From the NCBI GenBank assembly GCA_026874595.1, contig CM049315.1:15690164-15754163 (forward strand): a stretch of DNA of 64,000 nucleotides. Direction: 5' to 3'. Shown here in pieces: positions 49,100-61,854 of the stretch. A program made the translations under genes and the position numbers. Under the pieces are notes generated by a model. It searched no databases. It saw only the letters and a list, made by a program, of their open reading frames with translations, and had not been told where the DNA came from. This stretch comes from Sipunculus nudus (lineage: Eukaryota; Annelida; Sipuncula; Golfingiida; Sipunculidae). The first letter of the stretch is position 1. Each line of letters begins with the position of its first letter.

Positions 49100-52000
49100 A
49101 ATGTATAGTGCGACCACCGTCAATTATAATATTGATGAGAGCCTACTCATTTTGAGGCAAGTTGATTATGTTTATAAGTCTACTTTAGTCTACGGTGATT
49201 ACACCAGTCTACTAAGAAGTGCAGGTGATTTTTGTTATTATCAACAGCTGTTAAATGAGGCTTGACATCTCTCCTTGACGCAGGTAGCCGTGTTTTCATG
49301 ATCTGAGGTAAAAGCTGTCTTGTTTGTTCACTACATTTGATGTTAGCTTTGACACTTGTGAAAATGCATGAAAATATTATGTAAATCACCTCAGCATACA
49401 GGCATTTAACCTATACATATTTGAAGCATGGAATGATCACCACACATGTCATTGGATAGTTACCAGTTACCAGAGGTCACCAGTAACCATGCAGAGGTCA
49501 TCAGTTACCAGAGGTTATCAGTGGTGACAAAGGAGGACCAAAATATGTTACCAAGGATATATGCAAACAAAACAGATAAAAAGAGAACAGAAAATCTCAT
49601 GGCAATGTGTACTCAACTTGATGCAAGGGAACCATAACAACCGACTTTGACGTGGCGGAACCACTGCTGATAACCACAACCATGCACCGGACCATGCAAT
49701 TAAGCCCTGGAATCAAGTTTTTTGGAATTGAATTGAATTTATAAAAATGAAAATTGTGCGATTAGAATTGAACTGTTATTTAAGCTCTCGCATTTCATCG
49801 AATTAAGCTGCTCTTGTCTGGAGAAGTTCAATTTGCATGCTGAAATCACACACTATATATAGCTCCCAGTGGACATTATTTGCATTGTTAGCAGCTGACA
49901 TGCTGCTTTTTCTCTTTTACATTGAAGAAAGAGAAATTTTCATAGCGGCCTTGAAAAAAAACAAAGCAACACAACATTGGGACTCTTATGTTTGCGGTTT
50001 TTGCATTTATCGAGGGAACGGGCGCATGGCAGATCAGCAAGGAAACAGGCATTCCGATATCCCGTGATGATGTAATTATTCTCCTCAACTAATTAACTAA
50101 TTAGTTAAAGAATAAACTTACGAGCCTATACCTATAGTGGATAAAAAATAACCTATAAATCTCCTCAATTTCTTTTCAAAATATATGTTTGTTTTCAACA
50201 TGCACGTATATTCTCAAACATTCTGTATATTTGAATGTGTATATGAACACTTACGTAAACATAAATTCTCTGCTTGTATGCAAATAAATGTTGTGTTGTA
50301 TGTAAGTTGTGTATTTATGCAAATAAATGTGTATGATTTTTGTTAACTCTATTTCTTTTCATATATATATTCTCATATTATCAAAAGAGACCAATTTCAC
50401 GAAATCAATAAATAATATTCTCTGAAATACGTTACGTGAAATATGTTTAAACAGTTAAAAATCTATATATATGGCATGCGTATAAAGTCTTCAGTTAGAT
50501 ATGAATATAAATATATTTCCTGTTTGACCGACTTTTCAGGTAGCTGCCATGGCACCCATTATGTATGAAGGTATTGTTTAAGTGACTGAGACACTTGAAT
50601 TATGGAGACAAATGACCGCCTGTGGCAGTCGTTCGGCCCGATGTGAGCTGCTTCAGTGGATTTCTATCGTCACCTTAGTGGACTTGGCAAGTGAACACAA
50701 TACAAAACTAGACATAGGCTTTCTTGTCTATAGTAAGAGGCTCTATTAATGAGATGTACCAAGCAATCTCTGGTAGAAGAGATTGAGAGGTGCACCTGTA
50801 CTGAGTGGCTCGTCTCTGTATATAGTTATACATAGTGTGGCCCTGTGCCATAATCGCTTGTTTAATTATTTTCACTTTCAATGATTTGCACCAAAGCAAT
50901 CATTATCTCTTTCAAATAAAACAGGATCCGCCTGTGTATGAAACTTTTGATTTTTTAGTCTACAATTCTAGGAAAAACTAAAATCTTGTGCAGTTACAAT
51001 CATATTTATCCGCCCAAGTACGTATCTAGAGGAACCGCATTGACCTTTTGTACGGTTTCATTTTTTTATGTTGCATGCACAAGTTTAAAGGTCTTGTTTG
51101 TCGTTTACGGTGACACCACTTTAGCCTCTATATGTGCCACCTTGTAACCATTAAAAGTTAGAATGGAACAATCAAGGGGCTGTTCTATTTATAGCCTACT
51201 ATCTCATTGGTTTTTAACCATAAAAGATGACTTTGTTTCAAAAATGGGTGGCGATATTTTTCAACAATGAACAGATATATTCAAAGCAAATATTCAAAAT
51301 GAAATACAGTTTTAAACATGAAAACTAGACGACACCGACAGACAATAGCAGTTCAAAATATACATGTAATCTGAAAATAATGTATCCCTTCGTTAAAGAC
51401 AGGACTTTTGTGCACTTATACTTTCGTTTCATGAGAACACATTATAATTATTTGAATAACTGGTCTCTACTTCGTGCAAGCAGTTACTTTTACTATTACC
51501 GAGACAAGTTCTGATCTCTTAGAGTGTGTCTCATATGTAGGCCTAATGTTTGTAACCTATGCATCTCTTGTGTGTAATATTTGTAATATTTAAATAACTA
51601 CCTCAATAAATTAATTTCTAATACTGCCGTCATTTTCGTTAAATCAACATAATCTTTATCGATTTAGCACAACTGTATTAGGCTTTAGCCGAGTTAAATG
51701 GTCACTTATGATTGTTTTGCTACAAATGATATAGGTGAAAACTTGTGATTACAAGGACCTGCTGCTTGGACTAAATAACATATTAAATCAAAACCATTTG
51801 CTGTGTTTTCAAAACCGAAAGTAATATTCACCTTTCTTAAGTAGGCATATGTCATGTGCGTGCGTGCATGTAGGCAATACCTTTACATCTTTATGGCTGA
51901 CTGAGCTGTCACTTTGTAACTATCATCAATATGTGCTTTTACTTAATCCGTGACCCGGACCTGTAATTTCTTATTTCCGAACCGCGAGGTCTGCGCGCGC

Positions 52001-52596
52001 AAAGAAGAGAAAGTAAGAGAGAGAAACTTTAAATAAATACTCCTGTTAATACGTTCAGGTGACTTTCAATGCTCAACCCTGGAGGGCCTGCGAACGCCTG
52101 CTGAGAAAGCGTTGGAAATCCCCATCGAACAATACAGCTAATTAAACAGAGTGGTTCAGGTGAAAGGCAGGTAATCGCCTTTGGTCACATGACACTTGGC
52201 AGCAGACGATCGAATCCTAAATGTCCAAGTATCTGAGCCCATTATACGGGATTCAGTGGATTTAACAGGGCGCTACTTGACACCCTACCAAGGAGCTTTA
52301 GCTCATCTACGGTAATCCTCTCAAGCTACCGTAAATGTTCCAAGAGGATGATGCCTGTGTCGTCTGCTCACCACGCCCTTTTCCGTTAGGCAGGTAACTG
52401 TGATGCGCGCACGAACAGACATCAGAGACAATCGGATTTTCAGACACGCAGCAGTTATAACGCTTATTAATCTTATCAGCTGACATGCTGGAGGATTACG
52501 GCTATATGTATAGTCGGGTTCCAGGAAGGGGTGGGTGTCCGTTGCTTTTTTTTGCGATGATCATTAGAACTAATGTATTCTTTTTTTTTGTTTATT

Positions 52597-52687
<91 letters not shown>

Positions 52688-53557
52688 AGGACAAAAGAAT
52701 ATATGTGAATACACGGCCAGGATGAAATATAAACATTGTGATATCTTATTTTTTTTTTGTGGTTTTCTACACGCTACCAGTTCAGAATGGCGTTTTTAGC
52801 AGACGATGATTTCTCTATTTTTTTATATTAATAGTCTTGGTTGACACGAAATATATGTGGTCACAGTTGATTTTTTTTGTCCTATATAGACCTACTATAG
52901 ATATTTGCCATTAATCCCCCCACCACCACCACCACACATACATACATTTTAAGACAATAACATACTTTTCTTATAGTGTAGAACATTATTTTAATTTAAC
53001 TCAAAATTCAAGTAAGGTACGGTGTGCGTTTCCTTCTCCAAGTATATGCAGATCTCTGTAAAATTAATATCCCCAAAACCGATGGGCACACGCCCTCGCA
53101 CGCTCCAGCTAACCCATGCATGTTCAACACACACATTAACGCAAGACCGAATGTTGACTTGCCTTAAGTCGCACGTGCTAATAAAGTAAAAATATAAAAC
53201 ATGAAAAAATACGCAATGTAATTGATAAACAACGCTTTAACTGTAATTTATGTTGTTTTATTTTTATTCTCCCTAAGCTTTTTTTCATATCGAATAGTCT
53301 TGTGATTGGCCTATTCATGTATATGATTATAGAGAGTAAGATTTTTTTTAGGACAGGTTGATATGGCCTGTTGGTGGCACTGTCTATTGAATGAGGATGA
53401 AGGTGTCCATACGATAAGAATGATATGTTATTACTAAGCCTTCTTGATTTCAGGTTTTATATGCACGGGGTTAGGAATAATCCACAAGTCACAACCTGTC
53501 GTTTAGACATTAGAGCGAATCTCAGAGGTTCTAGCGAGATTTCACTATTATGCAACT
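49100..53557. other. Gene-free stretch
   Basis: It contains a short array of GTTACCAGAGGTCA-like words (49459-49530), the TA tract at 52600-52685 and a CCACCACCAC run (52915-52935). Nothing else is recognised. Confidence 0.6.
52600..52685 (+). repeat. (TA)n microsatellite, interrupted
   Basis: TA units broken by a single TATC near 52633. Confidence 0.95.
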
Positions 53558-53632
53558 GAGGCACCGCCAGGTTCGAACCGGGGACCTTCTACTCCGAAGT
53601 CCGACGCCTTAACCACTAGGCTATGTCCTACC
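53558..53632 (-). pseudogene. tRNA-Arg(TCG)-like sequence, pseudogene or SINE head
   Basis: On the minus strand: A-box TAGCCTAGTGGTTAAGGCG, anticodon loop CTTCGGA (TCG; complement at 53595-53597), B-box GGTTCGAACC. The order and loop match tRNA-Arg-TCG, but the anticodon stem has two mismatches and a wobble, the T stem one mismatch, and the acceptor ends do not pair. It is unlikely to make a working tRNA. Confidence 0.6.
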
Positions 53633-56384
53633 CCTAGATTATTTTGTTGTTGTCATGTGTTTTTCATCAGTTATCACATTTCATATCAAATTCAATTAAA
53701 AACTTAAAGACAAATTATAGAATTGTACCTATACTAGCTTTCTCCTGGGCTTCGTTGCATATATTGGCAATTTTAAATTTAATTTTTTACTTGACAGTTG
53801 CCCAAAACACTAAAATACTTTGCATAAATAGATTTTTTTCCCAAAAGCTTTTGCACTGTAGGCGCATCTAAAGAATATGAAAATAATTAAATTGTATTCA
53901 TATAATAAATCTTTAAAGTTCACGGAGGTTGGTTGATGACTGGTCAATTAAAATATCGTCCATATAAGAGTTGGCAGGGGTAAAGGGGCCATGGTGTATA
54001 TCTGAGGGATGAGACCCCGGTGGTCTTGACAATGTCTCGGACCCCCGGGGCAAAATCTGAAGAAGTAACTACTTCACGTCACGGTGTCTCAGCATTTAGT
54101 CTTCTCAAGTGATCTTTACTGGTACAAAACGACATTGATACTTGGGGGCAGTGTCACACTCATGTAGAATAATGGCTGGTTCTCTCTGGTTGGATCAATT
54201 TTTCCTTACACGTTAGCGGCTGACACAAACTGGTGTGGATGCGTCAATTGTGAGGAACGCAAGGTCAAATAGTGGAAGAAAAGTAAAGCATTTATTAGAC
54301 AGAATCTGACTCGTGTAACAGTACACTGCAATTCAACTACTGGAAGATGGGTTTGAAAGCCAGCCTGGACATCGCATGGCTGAGCCTCAGTTGGCGATTG
54401 TTGCACTCATGAATTCGACTCCCTCACCGGGTAAACATTGTGTCCCTATAGACACTGTCCCATCACACCAAAATGGGTAGTTATTGGTGGGGTAATATAA
54501 CACCCCCCTTCACGGATGGTCAACCCTGCCGTTTAATGCTGGTTTTGACCACCACGCCTTTAGAAAGAGGAGTCAATAAACTGTAGCTGAATTTGAGGGC
54601 GGTGGAAAGTGATTCTGAGAACCCGCACTGCAATATTGAATATGCATGAACCAAGATAGGTCTCTTGTGATCGTTACTGCAGCAAACTGGCCACTTCAAG
54701 GGCCACAATAACTGTTATGAAGAACACTCTCACTTTTATCCTATCGAAGGTCAAAAAGTAAAGGGACCCTAGCCTTTAATTATTGCAGTTTTACATGTAG
54801 GGGGAGGGCCTTTCTGTAACAAAACCGAATATGCGTGTCTTACATTAAACGTTAGGTACTTAACAATTTTGCCTCGTCGCTAACGATAGATGTTATTTTT
54901 ATTAGAGGTGATTCGACGATAAATAAAGCTTGAAACATAAAATGTCAACAAACTTAAAGAAGACGAGAAATAACTGTTTAAATATACTGATCAGGCCGTT
55001 CTTACCTGGATATTTTAAGACATGCATCGGTGCGAAGGGGACGTATATAATTCGCGGTCTTGTGCTTGACGTGTGCGCAAAAGCAAACACTATTAAACTG
55101 AATTGCACTTGGCGCCCAAGTACAGTTTTTTTAGGACTTGGCTTAAAGTGAAGTTTTAGTGCACTTACACACTAATTAAGTGTAATTACGAGGATACCCA
55201 GTTTTATTATATCTATAGATCCATGGATTTATTTACAACTCATATATATCATGCTATGGTATTTTTCATGTACATCGCATGACCAGTCCATGTAAAATTG
55301 TTCAGATCACCGTATATAAAACTGCACAGATGTAATCTCTTTGTGTGTTTTGTTGTGATTCTGTTAGTTATCAAACCAGCACACTTAGACCAAAAGTTTA
55401 AGTATGATGTTTATATCTTGTTCCATATAAGCCATTGGTCGAAAGGTGAAAACGTTTGTATCAGAGCCCCCTTTTGATCCGAACTAATTCACAGTCACTG
55501 AGGTGTCCTGTACTGTGACTGGCCTTACAATGCTGGTTACACTAATTTAATGTAAAACGTCATATTTCATATTTTAATATCTTCATTGATTAAATCATGT
55601 ATATTGGCTAATAGGTTTTCAATGGTAACAATTCAAAGTGAAACCTGTCTATACTAAGTAGAGGTTGGATTGCAAAATGGATTGTTTCATGTATGCAGAA
55701 AAATACCAAATTGATTTAGAGCAGGACTAATGCTTCCTTTTCATTAGTTTTAATAGAGTAAAAAATTCCATGCTTACAGGAAAAAAACTGAATTAAAGCT
55801 TGATTTTTTTTATATTGTTACATATTACATTGAATATATTTTATATATTTAATCAAGGTGTGACACAACTTTGCATATATACGTCTGTGTATGATAGAGA
55901 TAGAGAGAGAAAGAGAAGATGAGAGAGAGGATATAGCGCCCCCCTGCTTTAAAATATATTTCAGATAATAAAGCGCAGTTGGGTCCACGTTCAAAATTAC
56001 TTTATTAATTGGTGGATCATTTACAAAAGTTAGGTTGCGATTAAGGAATAAGACAAAGGCCTAATTAAGTGGAATGTAAGCAAAACATACCTTACGCACT
56101 ATTTAGAAAGGCAATTATAATACAGGATTTGAGAAAAAAAAACTATTTTTATACAAACTATTAATCCCCAATAAGCATTAAAAGGCAAACTGATTGGTTG
56201 GGTTGTAATAAATATTCAAATAATAAAAAGAAGTGGGGTAGGCCGTGACACTTGGCCACAAGATCATGATGCTTCAGTTCATGAAATAATCACCTGGATG
56301 AAACATTTAAATGATAATCTATAAAGTCCCTTTTCTTGACTGGTCACTCTGGAACGGTTGACCATGTAAAGTTTATTATTTCCT
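53633..56384. other. Gene-free stretch
   Basis: No gene is supported. The part 53.9-54.7 kb is less AT-rich and may contain diverged SINE sequence. A GAGAGA-rich patch lies near 55895-55930. Confidence 0.55.
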
Positions 56385-56690
56385 CAAAGGAGGTTACATT
56401 TTCACCCGTGCCTGTATGTTCGTTCGTTAGTATGTTTGCAGGTTTGCTAAAAAAAATTACTGAACGGGTTTACAAAGTTTCGCCTTGGGGGAAGTATGTG
56501 TTCTTATAAGTGCAATTAATATACCTTATGCCAGGTGGTGGTCTGCATTTTTCGCTATTATTTGGTTTGTTTATCTATTAACAAATGTGTCCAAAAAGTT
56601 ATGAATGGATAAAGATGAAATTTTGTGAAGGGTTAGGGTAACACCCAAAGAACACTCCTTTAAATTTTGGAGGTAAACTGGATCACCATC
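56385..56690 (+). repeat. Dispersed repeat, copy 2 (longer)
   Basis: A longer member of the family at 3604-3752, with GTTCGTTCGTTAGT near 56419, AAAAGTTATGAATGGAT near 56593 and TTTTGGAGGTAAACTGGATCA near 56665. No coding capacity. Confidence 0.6.
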
Positions 56691-59600
56691 ATGAGTATTC
56701 GTTTAACGGGTTCTTTACGGCCTTCATCCGTTGGTATTAGGGAGACCTTTAAGTATAATTTTTCGAACAGGTCCATTGTGCACAGTTGTCACCGAATTGA
56801 AGCGCCTTTGTTCTGGTAGTCAGAACTGACTGTGATGCAACCATCGAGTTGGTGAACCGTGACAAACATTTCTCATGCCTTATATAGATTAATTTATTTC
56901 CTGTGCTTACATAGCATTCACCAAATTTGATTGGGTCTTGGTAATATACATGTACCTGATCTGGTGATTCAGAACGTTGGCGGAGGTGTATATATGCGGG
57001 CGCTGACTGCAATCTAGGTGTCGATGCTTTGCTTGAATGAGAAAGGCCACAGAAATGATAACGACTCTATAATAATAATAAACGATAATAATAACGAAAT
57101 TATAACGATAATGATCATGGCCCGAAAAAAAACTATCAGGGGGAAATGTACATGTATCAGCGCATGACTGTGCCATCTTCGTGATACTGTAACGTTAATG
57201 TTATACCAGGGTTCAGGAAAATTGTTTATAGGAAGCAGTCGTCTACAGGGAGCACTGTATATGATCCGTAGACGACAATCATTTATATATATATAGGTGG
57301 ACTTGTATAGAACATTAAAACGGTTATACCAAGCAGGTGTTAAGGATTATACCAGTTTGCATGTATATATATACTCATAATCATATACGCAAACCAATTT
57401 TTTTGTAATTCTACCATCTATAATTTAATAGTGTATATATTGCTCAACGTATACGTTCCACTAATATTAAGTATTAAAATCCTTATTAAATATTTTACAA
57501 GACACTGTACAATATTGTGATGACATTCCTGCATAGAATAATATAAAGTTTAAAGTATTTTACTATGAATATAAAAGATTCTTTATATTGCTATTCTGTG
57601 ATATTCGGTAAAATTTTCATTACAACGTTTGAATATATCTTACTTTTTCGAACAGCATGGACCGACCAAAATATGTAAAGGTCTGTATGTCTATAAATTT
57701 TATATACTGAAAAGAACTCCCGAGTTAAAGGGAAGGGGTTACCATTACATACATATATAGATGGACCAAAAAGTATCTGTTTAAAAATAGTTTAAAATTT
57801 GCCCTATAGGAAATTTTAGAGTAATAAAAAAATGGTGATCCATTTATACAATCCTGGGAGTATTATTAATTAACTCTATAAGGTCCAATACGACAGTATG
57901 ATCAAAGAAAAAATACTCGAAATGTTAAATCACATATTGCACATTAATGGCCTGTCTGCACGCACAGTGTGTGTCCATACATACACGAGTCTTCACAGGA
58001 CGTGAAATAACCCTCGCATTGCGTGCCAGATGGAAGTGTTCAGTTTCACAAGATAATGCCAGCTGTTCCTGTGACGTAATCATAATGGCCGCTTGTCAAT
58101 TTCACATGTACATTTCTCTGAAATGAGCATGACTTTTAACATGCAACGGGCAAATTTGATCCATGGCCAGTGTACATATAGTCCATTTAACAGAGAAAAC
58201 CCTTCCCTGATTACCGAACTTCAAAAGAAATTAGGACCTCTGATATGCCGATCGAGATGTTTTAAATGTGAATGTGCCATGTTGTAAAGCACTGTTAAAC
58301 CACATTTACTTCCAAATGTGTACATGTGTAACGCCAAGTTATATTTTGATTCATCACGGCCAAAGTTCTGCAGATTGGATTTGAATGACAGATGTAATTA
58401 GAGTTTGAAACATTGCTCCTACTGAATTTCAAATGCTATAAACGAAATCCTAATATCTGCTTTCACTTAAGATGAAAAGATGAAAAAAAAATTATGTCTG
58501 ATAAAAATAGAAAAAAAAATCTACTGCCACTACTACCACTGCTTTTACTACTTATAATAATCATAATTAAGATTATTTTGATAGTAACAACATAATAATA
58601 TCAATTCTTTAGCTGTTGGATGTTCTTATATATACAACTGGTATCGATACTTATAACAACTGTAATCATATCAATGAAAATATCGTCCAAAATGGGGACA
58701 CAAACCTTGCCTGACTTTAACCTATATGGTTTCTTAAATGTCCCTACAATGAGAATGTGTCCTGAAATAACTGTGTATATACTGACTTAATGCCACCACT
58801 CACCAAATGGTTCATGGCAATTAATGACGTCATGACGTTGAATATTGTCATTTTAAATATAAGCTCAATCAATAAATGTGGCTTGCTTAAAACAGCATAC
58901 AATTTAAAGGTATACATTGTTAAGAATGTTAAACTATCATATGAGAATTAATGAATTTGTTTAATCTCAAAAAGATGAATACCATCAACAAAAGCATTGT
59001 TCAATATTTATAATCATATATATTTATGGGTCTAATATTAACTTTAAAGGAATTTTGTGTAATTTTGAGTCAGGGGTTAGGGTTTGCCGGGATGCTACCT
59101 TAAACGCTCATCTCGGTTTATTATTAACGTTCATTAATGCCATATTCAATTACCTCGAGATGTTAACACGCTCGACCGATGCCACGTTTCATTATAAAGC
59201 CATGTATCTTGTTGCCACACACACACACACACACACACAATCGTCTGAAAACAATGACCCTCATTACTCTTGTTATAGTCTACAAATACTCTGCATATTT
59301 ACTGCTATAACATAATATTCAGACTATTTTTGTTAAAGCTACTACAATAGCTACTGCTATTACATATATGACTACCTCCACTACCATTACTGCTACTGGA
59401 AGAAAAAAAGTCATTAAAAATTAAAGAGTGTACATGTGCCTACTTCCACAATAAATTTTAACACCGGGTAAAGTTATTATTTGCACTTGACCTTTGTAGG
59501 GCAACGGAGCGAGAAATCATATGACTGAATATATATATTGTCATTTGAGATTTTCATCAATTTTTCAACTTGACACAGAAATTCAAAGTATTTCGCAATC

Positions 59601-59751
59601 CTCTCGCCAGATGGCAGCACCAATCCAAACTCTCCGCTGTGTCACATGGTTTATCTGTCTATAATAATATGACCATCTCAGCCATATTTTCTTTAACAAT
59701 GGTTCATTAATGGGTTTCTCAGAAATAAGGGGGGTGAATGCTTAGCTCAAG
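56691..59751. other. Gene-free stretch
   Basis: AT-rich. The CA run (59216-59239) and AATAAT-rich patches (57068-57112, 58550-58600) are the only patterns seen. Confidence 0.6.
59216..59239 (+). repeat. (CA)n microsatellite
   Basis: About 12 CA units. Confidence 0.9.
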
Positions 59752-61533
59752 ACAGGAGAGGATTTAATTTTCACATAACACAATATCTATAGACACGTAA
59801 CATTATTACCAACTAAATCTCAGGATATTTATGTTCTAGAAATAACAACATTAAAACTGATTAGAGAGAGAGAGAGAGAGAGAGAGCGCAAGGGTAGAAA
59901 CGTGGCCGCTAACCCCCCGCCCCTCCCCAGCACACCCCACACCCCACCCCCAATTCCCACTCTCCGAGTCACTGGTTCTGTGGCACTGCAGGGAAGCTAA
60001 TTTTTATGTTTTCTCAGACGAATCATCAGCTAAACTAAATTCGTGAAAAAAAAACCATATGATTTTTGTTGTTTTTATCAGATATTTGGTTTAATTTACG
60101 AGAGTAGAATTAGATAATTTTTCATAAATAACATAGATAAAAATTCAGTGTTTGTGATAGGTGGGATCTGGCCATGAGGAGGTTCGTGAGGCACTATTAA
60201 ATACATCAAACACATTAAATATAGCAAACAATCGTATTGTATTCAATGAACGTGAACGAGTAAAAGCGCCTATGTATGAACTTAACAAAATTTTCTAAAA
60301 TTAATAATTCATGTTCATATTCAATTCAGTGTTATGAAAATCATGAAAACAAAACATTAAAATATTTATGACTCAACAGGTGTTGTTTTTCTTTCTCTTA
60401 ACGGGTATATAAGAAAAGACACTGGAGTGGATAATTTAATCAATAATTCGTATTATGTTGGTATCCCTAACAATTCTCTAAACCAGCACCGTTAGAACTA
60501 ACAATACTGTTAACCGTTTTATTACTAATCTGTTTCATTTCTATAATTCTAATGCTGTCACAACTAAGAACCTTTTTCTAGTACATATAATATCAAATGA
60601 TTTATCATCTTCCAACCCTACGTGATCAAGCAGTCATACCTGTTCATCTAATTTGAAGGAACATATATGACATGGGTGGTTGAAAAAGCCAACAACGCTT
60701 ATCCCAGTTCGTGTGTCATTGCAGCGCCATCTGCTCAAAATAACATAAACTTATTTCTTTTCTGCGCACTTCAAGGTTGTAATTTCGGAGCCCCTAAAAG
60801 GGGTATTGGTGCTATATTTATGCAAGCACTTTGAAATTTTGTTTAATTTATGCAAGATTTTCTTTTGCAAGTAGTTGAACAAGAAGAAAGCTAAAATAAA
60901 CATGAACGTCATGGTCAACAAATATAACAATTAAAAATATACGATATAAAATCTGCAAGGTTTAGCTCCAATGCTGTGGTGCTTCAATTTTTTTCTTTTC
61001 CTGTGTGATATTGAGGCGAGAATATCTGATAAAGATAACAAAATATATGTTACTCCATTGTCGAAAGTTTAACTAATAAATAGCTTCAGTTTTGTGAAAT
61101 AAAATGATCTGTAATTACTTTCAGTTGTATTTTTTCCAGTAAAGCTTGGCTCTCATGTTTATTCATCAGATCGAAACCTAAAGGATAAGAACAATGAACA
61201 TTTGACAGAATCAACAATAAATAAAAAATGAATATCTCGGCCACAACGTCATGCGATGTATTATATATATTGCTGCTCTTGATGACAAATAGAAACAATC
61301 AACTTGTTTGTAACAAATAACCATATCTTCTTGTTAACTTTTAATTAGCCATATACTTTCATCACACGTAGGTAGTTATAACGTGCATCTAAATTCGCTG
61401 AACAATGTAAAACCTGCCATGGGTTGAAAAGGGTGAACGCGCGGTGGTCAGTGGCCGAGGCGCACTGGCATTGCGCCTTCAATAGTAGATGCTGCAATCT
61501 GTCGGGCAACCAATAAACTAATCTGATGACACG
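59752..61533 (+). repeat. Segmental tandem duplication, copy 1
   Basis: Left half 59752-60503 matches 61701-62470. Right half 60506-61533 matches 63025-64000. The halves abut here. It includes a (GA)n run at 59863-59886 and a C-rich block at about 59910-59955. No protein-coding potential is recognised. Confidence 0.9.
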
Positions 61534-61700
61534 TCAATATCCCCGACATACCAGTATTTACATTTCCAATATATTTGACGATAAGCATCAATTTTAGCGT
61601 TCACTTGATATGGAGGGGACAATATTTATTAAACTTGCTTGTGCAGGCAATATAAATGTAAACACCTTATTACTTAATTATGTTTCTGTTTGTTAGCATA

Positions 61701-61806
61701 ACAGGCGAGGATTTTATTTTCACATAACACAATATCTATAGACACGTAACATTATTACCAACTAAATCTCAGGATATTTATGTTCTAGAAATAACAACAT
61801 TAAAAC

Positions 61807-61854
<48 letters not shown>

